Source: Euryarchaeota archaeon UBA10 (GTDB lineage Archaea; Thermoplasmatota; Poseidoniia; Poseidoniales; Poseidoniaceae). Taken from it: a stretch of DNA of 14,294 nucleotides. The stretch is taken from positions 15,347-29,640 of the forward strand of contig DAGO01000036.1 in assembly GCA_002498185.1 (NCBI GenBank), in the 5' to 3' direction. The notes beneath the pieces are model-generated. The model saw only the letters and a program-made list of their open reading frames with translations. It was not told the origin of the DNA and did no database searches. Positions 1-6,561 of this stretch are shown here, piece after piece (position 1 is the first letter of the stretch; every line of letters begins with the position of its first letter). The translations under genes and the position numbers were made by a program.

Positions 1-938
1 TCTCCTCTTCTATAGAAGAAATCAGTCTTGCCTTTCAGACCTCTCTGACCTAGGTCTAAGAAGTGAGCTCCATTGTCAGCAACCCCATGAATCTCAAGTC
101 CCTCAAGTCTTTCCATCAATGCTGAAACCGAGCCATTAACGACGAACTCCGATTCTTTTGTGAAAGTATCAAATTCAATTCCCAGTCGAGAAAGTGTTTC
201 CAGCATGCCATCTAGAACTGGTTTGTAAGCCTGCTCAAATTGTGCTAGAACTGCATCGTCACCATGTTCTGATGCATGTACTAATTTCCCAATTGCCTCT
301 TCGATATCATCTGCACCCTCATTCGACCGTAGACTTTGTGCTGCTTGGTACCATCTAACAGTCTCATGGTCCTTCTTTCCAGCCCAACGTGGATTGATGC
401 TATCTGCATCATCTAGAATATCGTCAACTTGCTTCTTAGACAAGTTGGAAAGTGCCCAGGCTAGAACGCCTACTTGCTTGCCCATATCGTCGACATAGTA
501 TTCTGCCCGAACTTCATTTCCATAAAGTCGGTTAAGTCTGACAAGAGTATCTCCAAGTATTGCATTTCGAGCGCGCCCTACATGGAATGGACCATTCGGA
601 TTAGCACTTGTGTGCTCAATCAGAACTTTGGTATTACCAGGTGCTGAATCAATGCTCATCACATTCCTAGCGAGCCATTCTGATTTTGCTTTGAAATTCA
701 AGTATCCTCCTACTGCAGCAACTTCGAATTCACCAGAGAGTGAAGAAGCCAACTGTTCTGCTATTTCTGCTGGATTTTGCCCTAGTTGTTTAGCAAATGG
801 AAAACACGGTAGAGATAAATCACCTTGTGACTTTTCTCTGCTGACTCCCAAGGCTTTCTTCCAGAAATCACCCGAAACGCCGATATCTGACAAAGCAGAC
901 TCTAGAGATGGTTCGATAATCTTCCTTAGAATATCCAT
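1..938 (-). CDS. argS: Arginyl-tRNA synthetase, N-terminal part (truncated by window edge)
   Basis: Class I arginyl-tRNA synthetase, which charges tRNA-Arg with arginine in the cytoplasm. About 312 residues are visible, starting MDILRKIIEP; a full enzyme is roughly 550-600, so the C-terminal half of the catalytic core and the anticodon-binding domain lie outside. Residues 1 to about 90 match the ArgRS-specific N-terminal additional domain. Catalytic signatures follow: ANPNGPFHVGR, in which HVGR (119-122) is the HIGH-box equivalent with Arg in the fourth place, then the conserved YVDDMGKQ segment. The visible part ends in DFFYRRG, just before the usual T-x-Y-x-T-R-D segment. The start ATG at 938 is fixed by GAGGTG at 949-944. 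This ribosome site overlaps the prf1 stop codon, so argS is the downstream member of a prf1-argS operon. The reading frame is open to the edge. Identity is secure. Confidence 0.95.
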   Translation of the reverse strand, partial: MDILRKIIEPSLESALSDIGVSGDFWKKALGVSREKSQGDLSLPCFPFAKQLGQNPAEIAEQLASSLSGEFEVAAVGGYLNFKAKSEWLARNVMSIDSAPGNTKVLIEHTSANPNGPFHVGRARNAILGDTLVRLNRLYGNEVRAEYYVDDMGKQVGVLAWALSNLSKKQVDDILDDADSINPRWAGKKDHETVRWYQAAQSLRSNEGADDIEEAIGKLVHASEHGDDAVLAQFEQAYKPVLDGMLETLSRLGIEFDTFTKESEFVVNGSVSALMERLEGLEIHGVADNGAHFLDLGQRGLKGKTDFFYRRG

Positions 939-943
939 AATCG

Positions 944-949
944 CACCTC
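944..949 (-). promoter_or_regulatory. Shine-Dalgarno site of argS
   Basis: GAGGTG is read on the minus strand, five bases before the argS ATG at 938. It overlaps the TGA stop of prf1 (950-948), which suggests translational coupling of the two genes. Confidence 0.75.
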
Positions 950-2195
950 ACATTATCGGATAGCGAAGAACCGCAGCCAATCCTCCGAATCCAGATGATA
1001 ATTGAGCTCCTTCTTCGGTGTCGGTTGAAATGAATTTGACTTCAGATCGACCTTTTGCAGCCATTATCGATAATTCATCTATCAGAGACACCGAATTAGT
1101 TTCTTTCAAATCATCACCGTCTGCCTTACAGTTTGGGCAAGCAGGCAATTCATCGGTTCTACCGATGCTGACCTTCCAACTGTGATTACATGAATTGCAA
1201 CTGATATCTACAACATTCTTTCTCATTCCCTCACTTATGAGCAATTTAGCAACTGCGCCCTGTTCAAGGGCTTGGCGAATCATCATTTCACCATAAGTTG
1301 CCTTAGGATTAGTTTTGACTAGCTCTTCCAAGAACTCTGTAACGACTTGACGCTCTGCATCGAGTTCAATTTCCCCCATCAGACCTCCAGCGTTATCGAC
1401 TAATTCTCTTACTCCGCTTTCATTCGAGTATCCAACATCGAAAGTTGTCTTTGCGATTTTCTTAGTTATCTCGTGATGAAAGTATTCATTTTTCACAACG
1501 AAATCCTTTGTTGCACCAGGCCCTCCAATAATTATTGCTTGGATGTTATCTAGTTCTGGCAGCCAATACGAACAGGCATGCTCTGTTGCACGCTTGAAGA
1601 AATTGTGAGCAGCTTCTTCGATTAATCGCTCGAACCTTTGAGCAGACTGACCACCTTGGCGGTGCTTGCCCATGATGTTTGAGACTAGGTATTCCTGGAC
1701 ATGGATCCTCTTTCCACTAGCGATTCCATATGCTGCTTCTGCACGGTCAATAACAAACAAGCCATACGATTTCTTGTCAATCAGCATATCTTCCAGTTGG
1801 GTTAACTCAAACTTTGAGTCACATCGATATCTGAAAGATAGTAAAGGCTGGGGCAAGTCATCGATTACAACAGTAATGTGTCTGGTCTTATTGTTTCCAA
1901 CAATGATTGAACCAGTGAACAATGCAATGCCTCTATCGCCTGCATCTCTATACTTGGAAAGTGAGGAAATCGCGGATTCAATGGCTCCTTGAACATTCTT
2001 CTTTGTGGACTTAGATTTGATGTTAGCAGCCTGCCCGTGCTCGTTTTGCAACATTTGCCGGGCGTCTGAAACTTGTCTGTCTGGAGGAATAATTACTGTG
2101 ACCAATTCGGTCCCGAAACCTTTCATTTCTCTAAGGTCCTCAAGAGCCAACTTCAGTTTCAACCTGCGGGTAGCCTGTTCTGGATCATCACTCAT
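948..2195 (-). CDS. prf1: Peptide chain release factor aRF1
   Basis: Archaeal class I release factor, which recognises all three stop codons in the ribosomal A site and triggers peptidyl-tRNA hydrolysis. At 415 residues it has the normal family length. The N domain carries the GTE loop (28-30), the stop-codon motif NIKS (58-61) and the YRCDSKF motif (123-129, the Y-x-C-x-x-x-F element). The M domain has the catalytic GGQ (181-183) within KHRQGGQS. The C domain contains the GPGATKDF segment and a four-cysteine zinc-ribbon insertion (CNSC, then CPNC). The ATG at 2195 is supported by a GGGGGAG ribosome site six bases upstream. It is the first gene of a unit with argS and diverges from pyrH across a region holding a 15-base palindrome. 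All key residues are present. Confidence 0.97.
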   Translation of the reverse strand: MSDDPEQATRRLKLKLALEDLREMKGFGTELVTVIIPPDRQVSDARQMLQNEHGQAANIKSKSTKKNVQGAIESAISSLSKYRDAGDRGIALFTGSIIVGNNKTRHITVVIDDLPQPLLSFRYRCDSKFELTQLEDMLIDKKSYGLFVIDRAEAAYGIASGKRIHVQEYLVSNIMGKHRQGGQSAQRFERLIEEAAHNFFKRATEHACSYWLPELDNIQAIIIGGPGATKDFVVKNEYFHHEITKKIAKTTFDVGYSNESGVRELVDNAGGLMGEIELDAERQVVTEFLEELVKTNPKATYGEMMIRQALEQGAVAKLLISEGMRKNVVDISCNSCNHSWKVSIGRTDELPACPNCKADGDDLKETNSVSLIDELSIMAAKGRSEVKFISTDTEEGAQLSSGFGGLAAVLRYPIM

Positions 2196-2201
2196 ACAGG
2201 T

Positions 2202-2208
2202 CTCCCCC
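2202..2208 (-). promoter_or_regulatory. Shine-Dalgarno site of prf1
   Basis: GGGGGAG on the minus strand, six bases before the ATG at 2195. It directly follows, and shares one base with, the GC-rich palindrome at 2208-2222, so a hairpin in the transcript would sit against the ribosome site. Confidence 0.7.
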
Positions 2209-2222
2209 AGCCCTTAGGGCTG
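2208..2222. repeat. Perfect 15-base inverted repeat between prf1 and pyrH
   Basis: The sequence CAGCCCTTAGGGCTG has arms CAGCCCT and AGGGCTG around one central base. It lies 12 bases upstream of the prf1 start and about 65 bases upstream of the pyrH start. As DNA it could bind a dimeric regulator. As prf1 leader RNA it could form a 6-bp GC-rich hairpin with a three-base loop next to the ribosome site. Function is inferred only from position. Confidence 0.5.
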
Positions 2223-2278
2223 AGGCGAGGACTTTGAAGGCTTCTGAGAAGGAACCATATTGAATGGGCGTCTTTCAC

Positions 2279-2282
2279 GGAG
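2279..2282 (+). promoter_or_regulatory. Shine-Dalgarno site deciding the pyrH start
   Basis: GGAG lies five bases before the ATG at 2288. The upstream in-frame ATG at 2264 would place this site inside the coding region and has no comparable site of its own, so 2288 is preferred. Confidence 0.6.
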
Positions 2283-2287
2283 TATCG

Positions 2288-2992
2288 ATGCCGACCCAAA
2301 TTATCGCCCTAGGCGGTTCGCTTCTGAGACCTGAGGAAGCAGAGCAGCGCACAATCTGGTTCGGCCAACTTCGTCAAATGGCTGTTCACTTCGAAGGTAA
2401 TGGCAGGAAATTAGGAATCGTAGTTGGTGGAGGCCTTCCAGCAAGAGAAGCAATAACCCTAGCTAAAGAATCATTCTCAGACTCCTATAGACTAGATACT
2501 GTCGGCATATCTGCAACAAGGTTGAATGCCACAATTTTGCAGCAATCATTGATTGACATTGGGTGCAATGTAAGCCCATCAATTCCGGTAACAACTGGTG
2601 AGGCCTCAGACCTACTAGAAACTCACAATATTGTGGTAATGGGTGGAACAACACCTGGCCATACTACCGATGCTGTAGCTGTCGCACTTGCAAGAGATTG
2701 TGGGGCACCTCACTGCGTGATAGCGACAAATGTTAGTCATATTCACGATAGTGACCCTAAAACAAATCCTGAAGCAAAACCAATAGAGGAATTGACACTC
2801 TCAGAATTAGCGGAAATAACAGGAACTGAGGCTTTGCGCCCCGGAGAATCTGCTGCGGTTGACCCAATCGCCGTGAAATGGGCAATGGATGCTGGAATCA
2901 GGTTAGCCGTTTTGGACGGCAGAGATTTGAGTAGAGTAGAAGATGCTCTTGAAGGAAGGCCCTTCATTGGAACTTTAGTAAAGGCTGAGTGA
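2288..2992 (+). CDS. pyrH: Uridylate (UMP) kinase, archaeal type
   Basis: Amino-acid-kinase-fold UMP kinase that converts UMP and ATP to UDP and ADP in pyrimidine nucleotide synthesis. From ATG 2288 it is 234 residues, close to the archaeal family length of about 225. The N-terminal strand and phosphate loop IIALGGSLL (5-13) begin almost at once, as expected. Further motifs are VVGGG (45-49), the archaeal signature DTVGISATRLNA (70-81), MGGTTPGHTTDA (118-129) in the UMP and phosphate site, and SDPKTNPEA in the ATP-binding part. The usual NVDGVY before that segment reads NVSHIH here, a mild departure. A longer form from ATG 2264 adds eight residues with no family support. A small zinc-ribbon membrane gene follows after four bases. 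An isopentenyl phosphate kinase is less likely because the UMPK signatures are clear. Confidence 0.9.
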   Translation: MPTQIIALGGSLLRPEEAEQRTIWFGQLRQMAVHFEGNGRKLGIVVGGGLPAREAITLAKESFSDSYRLDTVGISATRLNATILQQSLIDIGCNVSPSIPVTTGEASDLLETHNIVVMGGTTPGHTTDAVAVALARDCGAPHCVIATNVSHIHDSDPKTNPEAKPIEELTLSELAEITGTEALRPGESAAVDPIAVKWAMDAGIRLAVLDGRDLSRVEDALEGRPFIGTLVKAE

Positions 2993-2996
2993 TAGA

Positions 2997-3269
2997 ATGG
3001 TTGATGCAAAGGCGATTAAAGACAAAGTTAGCAAGAAAATCAACAGCACACGAAGCAAGGTTTCTTCTCACCTTACTGCCCATAAGCACTGCCGAATTTG
3101 TGGAATCAACATCGATGCAAAGGCAGAGCCTCGCATTTGTAAGAGCATAGATTGTGCTTCAGCGTTAGAGAAAAGAGAAAAGAACGACAGAATGATGAGG
3201 ATAATGTTCTTCATCTTTGTTGGAATATTTTTCGTTCCAATCTTACTCCGTTCGGTTGGAATTTTCTAG
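2997..3269 (+). CDS. Small zinc-ribbon protein with C-terminal membrane helix (DUF2116-like)
   Basis: This 90-residue protein has three visible parts. A basic N-terminus (1-31) precedes a zinc-ribbon motif, HKHCRICG with C32 and C35, then C48 and C53. A charged stretch (58-68) leads into one hydrophobic helix at about 69-84 close to the C-terminus. This layout matches the archaeal DUF2116-type zinc-ribbon membrane proteins, whose function is unknown. The ATG at 2997 follows the pyrH stop by four bases, so the two are probably cotranscribed. Its TAG stop shares the tetranucleotide CTAG with the stop of the opposing GTPase gene. The tail-anchored layout suggests the zinc ribbon faces the cytoplasm; that orientation is inferred from the flanking charges. 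Confidence 0.8.
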   Translation: MVDAKAIKDKVSKKINSTRSKVSSHLTAHKHCRICGINIDAKAEPRICKSIDCASALEKREKNDRMMRIMFFIFVGIFFVPILLRSVGIF

Positions 3270-4369
3270 GACTGACGGTGCCATCCCTCTGGTAATTCCA
3301 ATGGGTCTGAGGACATATTTGCTTTACAGCGCCTGACTATTTCCAATCTAAGAGCAGTTACTCCAACATCTTCTAATGAGGAGATGGTTACACAACCTTC
3401 CTCATCAATCAGCACTGGAATCTCAGGCTCACCTTCTCCATCCCATTCAGATTCTGCAGCCTTGACATCATCCCAGTTTTCTGGCATTGGTTCCATCAAA
3501 TCTGCCTTTGAGACTACGACTATCATGTCAATCTCTGGTAATAATGTCTTGACTTCATCCAACAGATTATTCTGATCTTCCAAACTTGTACCACATTGTT
3601 CTGAAATATCCATCAAGAAAATGCACAGACTACCTACATGCTCTATCGCTGCGATTGCCTGCATTTCGATAGCATTCCTGTCATCCATCGGCCTATCCAA
3701 AAGGCCCGGAGTATCTACCATTTGGTGAGGTACACGACGATGTTTGAAGTGCCCTACGTGAAGTTGTTTTGTAGTGAACGGGTAATGATTGACTTCCATG
3801 TTTCCGCTAGATAGCGAGGAGATGAATGCACTCTTTCCTACATTAGGTGCTCCACACACTACGATGGTTGGACATACTTGGTCAATAACTGGTAACTGCC
3901 TCAGAATCATTCTACTTTCATGAAGCCAATCTAGAGATGGACCAACCCTTCGCATTATGCTGGACAGCCTCCCGTAGGCTTCTTTTCGTGCATCATGCAT
4001 TACTTCAAATCGTGCAGTTCTAATGATTTTGTCAGAATTTTGTTTAGCGATTTTTCGCATCTGTTTGGAAGCCCAACCTAGCATAGAGAGGTGGTGTCTG
4101 TAATCGTCACAACCCACACATGCATCGACCATAGCTTTGTCAAAAATTGGCATTTGGTCTAAACTGGGCCAAGCGCGCTCGGTATCTTCGAGATATTGCG
4201 ACATAACATCTGCAGCAGTCTGCACCATTCTTGTCAATTGCTTGCGTACCCGGAAAACTTTGACCGGGTCATCTACTCTGTCAGCAGATTTTTTCGCACG
4301 ACTGAATCCTTTGTCTAGAACTTCCTCTTCAGTAAGCACGGTGACTAAGTCTCTCCATACCACCTTCAT
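3266..4369 (-). CDS. NOG1-family GTP-binding protein
   Basis: GTPase of the NOG1 branch of the OBG/DRG-related translation factors, proposed to act in large ribosomal subunit assembly. From ATG 4369 it is 367 residues, about the size of archaeal NOG1. Residues 1 to about 165 form the mainly helical, basic N-terminal region typical of the family. The G domain follows: G1 GAPNVGKS (173-180), G2 around YPFTTK, G3 DTPGLLDRP (from 219), and G4 as SKAD (287-290), where Ser replaces the usual Asn of NKxD. Between G4 and the presumed G5 (TISSLED) is an acidic segment rich in Glu, Asp and Trp. The start is chosen over an in-frame ATG at 4411 because GGAGG lies seven bases before 4369. The stop overlaps that of the convergent zinc-ribbon gene. 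Confidence 0.85.
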   Translation of the reverse strand: MKVVWRDLVTVLTEEEVLDKGFSRAKKSADRVDDPVKVFRVRKQLTRMVQTAADVMSQYLEDTERAWPSLDQMPIFDKAMVDACVGCDDYRHHLSMLGWASKQMRKIAKQNSDKIIRTARFEVMHDARKEAYGRLSSIMRRVGPSLDWLHESRMILRQLPVIDQVCPTIVVCGAPNVGKSAFISSLSSGNMEVNHYPFTTKQLHVGHFKHRRVPHQMVDTPGLLDRPMDDRNAIEMQAIAAIEHVGSLCIFLMDISEQCGTSLEDQNNLLDEVKTLLPEIDMIVVVSKADLMEPMPENWDDVKAAESEWDGEGEPEIPVLIDEEGCVTISSLEDVGVTALRLEIVRRCKANMSSDPLELPEGWHRQS

Positions 4370-4376
4370 AGTGAGT

Positions 4377-4381
4377 CCTCC
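4377..4381 (-). promoter_or_regulatory. Shine-Dalgarno site deciding the NOG1 start
   Basis: GGAGG on the minus strand, seven bases before ATG 4369. It falls inside the longer reading from 4411, so the 14-residue extension of that reading is probably not translated. Confidence 0.75.
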
Positions 4382-4469
4382 AAAACAACGGTGTAGCCTT
4401 CTATTTTTCAATCAGTAGGTAGGTTTTGTATGCGTCAGTGCTTAGAAGGAGGAGCCCCGACACCCAACC

Positions 4470-4895
4470 ATGTCGGACTTACCGGACTGGGCGAAAAGCA
4501 TGTGGGAAGAACTGGGTTCTCCAGATTTAAGCGATTTACAGAGCGTCCATACAGGCGACCTTATGGAGCGCAGGCACGGCCTGAGAAAGGACGACTTAGT
4601 CGAAATTCAGCTCGATGCAAGGGCGTTTAGAGAAGATGATGAAACATGGGTCAGAGGGCGATTGCTCTCTTCCGGTAAATCATCACTAGAAATTTTGACT
4701 TCAGACGGCGAACATGCTTACATTGCACGTGATGTAATTGTAAAGATAGTACTAGTTGCACACACACGACCTGCATACATAGACGACAAGGACTTGTTGG
4801 AATTCGAGAGGGCTGACCAAAAGCGCCGTACTAATCTTCACGAGAAGGTCGAAAAGAAGACCAAAGGAAATGATGATTCGCACCTATGGGGTTGA
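4470..4895 (+). CDS. Hypothetical protein, first gene of a three-gene overlapping unit
   Basis: I do not recognise this 141-residue protein. The N-terminus (1-35) is acidic and may be helical. Residues of about 38-95 look like a small beta-barrel: GLRKDDLVEIQL, then WVRGRLLSS, LEILTSDGEHAYI and ARDVIVKIVLV. This alternation of strands around a central 'RG-L' turn recalls Sm-like or SH3-like barrels, but that is inference from pattern only. The C-terminus (110-141) is a charged, Lys/Glu-rich tail. The ATG at 4470 has a GGAGGAG element (4448-4454) 15 bases upstream, an unusually long spacing. The last 26 bases overlap the next gene in another frame. Codon use resembles the neighbours and the downstream genes are tightly joined, so it is likely real. 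Confidence 0.75.
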   Translation: MSDLPDWAKSMWEELGSPDLSDLQSVHTGDLMERRHGLRKDDLVEIQLDARAFREDDETWVRGRLLSSGKSSLEILTSDGEHAYIARDVIVKIVLVAHTRPAYIDDKDLLEFERADQKRRTNLHEKVEKKTKGNDDSHLWG

Positions 4896-5145
4896 TTACT
4901 TGACTTGGGAAGTCATTGAAAATCATCATCTAGAGAAGACATTCACGTTTCCTGATTTCATCCAAGCACTCGATTTTGTCAATAAAGCAGGCCAAGTATG
5001 CGAAGAACAAGACCATCATGCTGAATTTATCCTATCCTGGGGCAGTGTTTGTGTTAGGACTTGGAGTCACGATACTGATTCTATCACCGAAAGGGACCAC
5101 AAATTAGCCGAAGGTATAGATGGAGTGTTCGCTAATGGATCCTAA
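4870..5145 (+). CDS. Pterin-4-alpha-carbinolamine dehydratase-like protein
   Basis: Member of the PCD/DCoH family, which dehydrates 4a-hydroxytetrahydropterin; some microbial members are thought to serve molybdopterin-related metabolism instead. The 91-residue length is typical. The active-site pattern is visible: H49-H50-A51 after EEQD, H67 in the segment WSHD, and D76 in ITERDHKLAEGID. The spacing His50 to His67 (17) and His67 to Asp76 (9) equals that of the human enzyme, from memory. The Pro normally after the His pair is Ala here. The FTFPDFIQALDFV segment matches the family's N-terminal helix. The gene starts at ATG 4870 (an adjacent ATG at 4873 is possible), 26 bases before the end of the preceding gene, and runs into the ferredoxin gene. 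The in vivo substrate is uncertain. Confidence 0.85.
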   Translation: MMIRTYGVDYLTWEVIENHHLEKTFTFPDFIQALDFVNKAGQVCEEQDHHAEFILSWGSVCVRTWSHDTDSITERDHKLAEGIDGVFANGS

Positions 5146-5467
5146 AGGTAGAGATGTTGCTGGCTATAGAATGCATGCCTTCGTCTGTGGGCACACGAGA
5201 CCCGAAGGCTCTGTGAGGGGTTGTTGTAGCGAGAAAAACTCTCTCGAATTGATGAAAGAATTCAAAATGGCATCCAAAGAAAAGGGAATCAAAGATGTTA
5301 GGGTACAGAAATCTGGCTGCCTCGACTTTTGTGAGAATGGGCCTACATGCGTCATTTATCCGCAAGGCGAGTGGTTCAAAATCACCAAAGAAGCGATTCC
5401 AAGTTTAGTTGAATACATGAATGGTGGAAGATTGCCAGCACAATTTCTACTAGACCTCAAAGCTTGA
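5135..5467 (+). CDS. Thioredoxin-like 2Fe-2S ferredoxin
   Basis: Small electron carrier of the thioredoxin-fold 2Fe-2S ferredoxin family (related to NuoE and to the clostridial-type 2Fe-2S ferredoxin). From ATG 5135 it has 110 residues. Likely cluster ligands are C18 (FVCGHTRP), C30 or C31 (RGCCSEK), and C62 and C66 in SGCLDFCENGP; this fits the family pattern of one Cys, about 11 residues, a second Cys, and a distal C-x3-C. The segment CVIYPQGEWF (72-81) is also typical. The start at 5135 is preferred over ATG 5120 because GGAG (5122-5125) precedes it by nine bases. It overlaps the end of the PCD-like gene by 11 bases and the convergent aIF2 beta gene by 11 bases. The redox partner is not evident from the window. 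Confidence 0.88.
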   Translation: MDPKGRDVAGYRMHAFVCGHTRPEGSVRGCCSEKNSLELMKEFKMASKEKGIKDVRVQKSGCLDFCENGPTCVIYPQGEWFKITKEAIPSLVEYMNGGRLPAQFLLDLKA

Positions 5468-5867
5468 CTGGCCTAGTAGCACCACATGCTTGACACTTCA
5501 GCAGAGTGGTTCTGTCTTCCTTGATGAAATGAGTATCCGGTGAATTACATTGAACACACTTGATGTATGTGTTTACATAATTGACAATTGCTTTCTTCAA
5601 TCTCTTTGGTGGAATACGTCCCTTGAATCTTGCACGTGGCCCATCCCTAGAACCTGCAGTACCCAATTCATTCAGCATGAATTGGTAAACGTGGTTGTCA
5701 TCCCTATCCATCTGATTTACAACCTCTGTGAAGTTTCTGAAAATCGTGTTCGAACCTTCAATCATTATCTGAGGATCAGGTAATTTCCATCTTGCACGAT
5801 TAGAGATTTCCTCAGGAATGTTTGACCTAGCTCGGTCTAGCAAGGACTCGTACTCGAAGTCTGACAT
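5457..5867 (-). CDS. Translation initiation factor aIF2, beta subunit
   Basis: Beta subunit of the heterotrimeric aIF2 (alpha, beta, gamma), which delivers initiator Met-tRNA to the small ribosomal subunit. From ATG 5867 the protein is 136 residues, the normal archaeal length. Features in order are an acidic N-terminus (MSDFEYESLLDRA), a central alpha-beta domain with the family segments IEGSNTIFRNF and VYQFMLNELGT, RFKGRIPPKR, and a C-terminal zinc ribbon with C104, C107, C125 and C128. A longer open frame to 6041 would add 58 residues with no family match and would overlap the divergent regulator gene, so 5867 is preferred. No strong ribosome site precedes it. The alpha and gamma genes are not nearby. 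Confidence 0.93.
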   Translation of the reverse strand: MSDFEYESLLDRARSNIPEEISNRARWKLPDPQIMIEGSNTIFRNFTEVVNQMDRDDNHVYQFMLNELGTAGSRDGPRARFKGRIPPKRLKKAIVNYVNTYIKCVQCNSPDTHFIKEDRTTLLKCQACGATRPVKL

Positions 5868-5936
5868 CAGACTACTCGCCGAGCCCGCCCCATTTGAGGG
5901 TTTCCGCCTGTTTCCCCATTTTGAAACGATGGTTTG

Positions 5937-6551
5937 ATGTCTGATAGACTCCCCCAATCCATTATGGAGCAAGGTTTGAGCATAGAGCAGTTGAGGGACA
6001 TGGTCTCTAATTTGCGAAAGGATGGACTCAATTCTCAGCAAATCGCAGATGAGTTATCTCTGTCTCAAGACACTATTTCGTGGCTACTGGCAGAAAGCAG
6101 CACTAATGAAAAGCCAGAAGACGTTAGAATCGGCTGGAGAACAATTGGTGTTCGCCCTCAAAGAATTGCAGCAATCGGTGCAATAATGGCCGATGTCGCA
6201 GATGAGGAATGCGGTGATAGCATTGACACTATAGTCGGTATTTCCATCAATGGCGTGCTCTTTGCAAATGAAGTTGCTAGCCAGTTAGGGTGCGAAGTTG
6301 CAATTCATAGAAACGTTGACGGCGGACCTGGAAAAGGTTCCTTATCGAACAAATATGGACAAGTTGCAGGCAAGAGAGTAGCAATAGTTGACGATGTTCT
6401 TTCAACTGGTGTAACTATGTCACGAACCATCGAATCAATGCGAGAAGCGGGTGCTGAAGTCGCACTTTGCATGGTTCTAGTCAACAAAACTGCAAGAAAT
6501 GAAATCGAAGAAGTGCCTCTAAGAGGAATAATCAGAGCTGCTCTAGTCTGA
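5937..6551 (+). CDS. gfcR: HTH-phosphoribosyltransferase regulator, GfcR/PyrE-like
   Basis: This 204-residue fusion has an N-terminal helix-turn-helix (about 17-51, with GLNSQQIADELSLSQDTISW) and a type I phosphoribosyltransferase domain. In the latter, GISINGVLFANEVA is the substrate-side strand-loop and VDDVLSTG (151-158) is an intact PRPP loop. The layout matches the archaeal 'orotate phosphoribosyltransferase-like' family; haloarchaeal GfcR, which activates sugar-catabolism genes, belongs here. A role as a transcription factor sensing a phosphoribosylated ligand is more likely than simple OPRT activity, but the PRPP loop leaves catalysis possible. The start is uncertain: TTG 5934, ATG 5937 or ATG 5964 all keep the HTH and none has a clear ribosome site. 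It overlaps the lysK ribosome site at its stop codon. Confidence 0.82.
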   Translation: MSDRLPQSIMEQGLSIEQLRDMVSNLRKDGLNSQQIADELSLSQDTISWLLAESSTNEKPEDVRIGWRTIGVRPQRIAAIGAIMADVADEECGDSIDTIVGISINGVLFANEVASQLGCEVAIHRNVDGGPGKGSLSNKYGQVAGKRVAIVDDVLSTGVTMSRTIESMREAGAEVALCMVLVNKTARNEIEEVPLRGIIRAALV

Positions 6552-6555
6552 GGTG
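6550..6555 (+). promoter_or_regulatory. Shine-Dalgarno site deciding the lysK start
   Basis: GAGGTG overlaps the stop of the regulator gene and lies six bases before TTG 6562. A GTG at 6553 is in frame but is itself the end of this site, so it is unlikely to be the start. Confidence 0.7.
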
Positions 6556-6561
6556 ATTTTC

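Noticed and set aside
4370..4411. 14-residue N-terminal extension of the NOG1-like GTPase
   Set aside because: A strong GGAGG ribosome site lies inside this stretch and points to ATG 4369.
4430..4630. 66-residue plus-strand open frame starting upstream of 4470
   Set aside because: It overlaps the 4470 gene in another frame, has low-complexity Gly/Arg composition, and lacks the neighbouring-gene overlap that supports the 4470 frame.
5132..5365. Minus-strand open frames opposite the ferredoxin gene
   Set aside because: They are mirror frames of a recognisable ferredoxin with all cluster cysteines, and have no ribosome site or domain of their own.
5868..6041. 58-residue N-terminal extension of aIF2 beta
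   Set aside because: It has no family match, it would overlap the divergent regulator gene, and ATG 5867 gives the normal family length.
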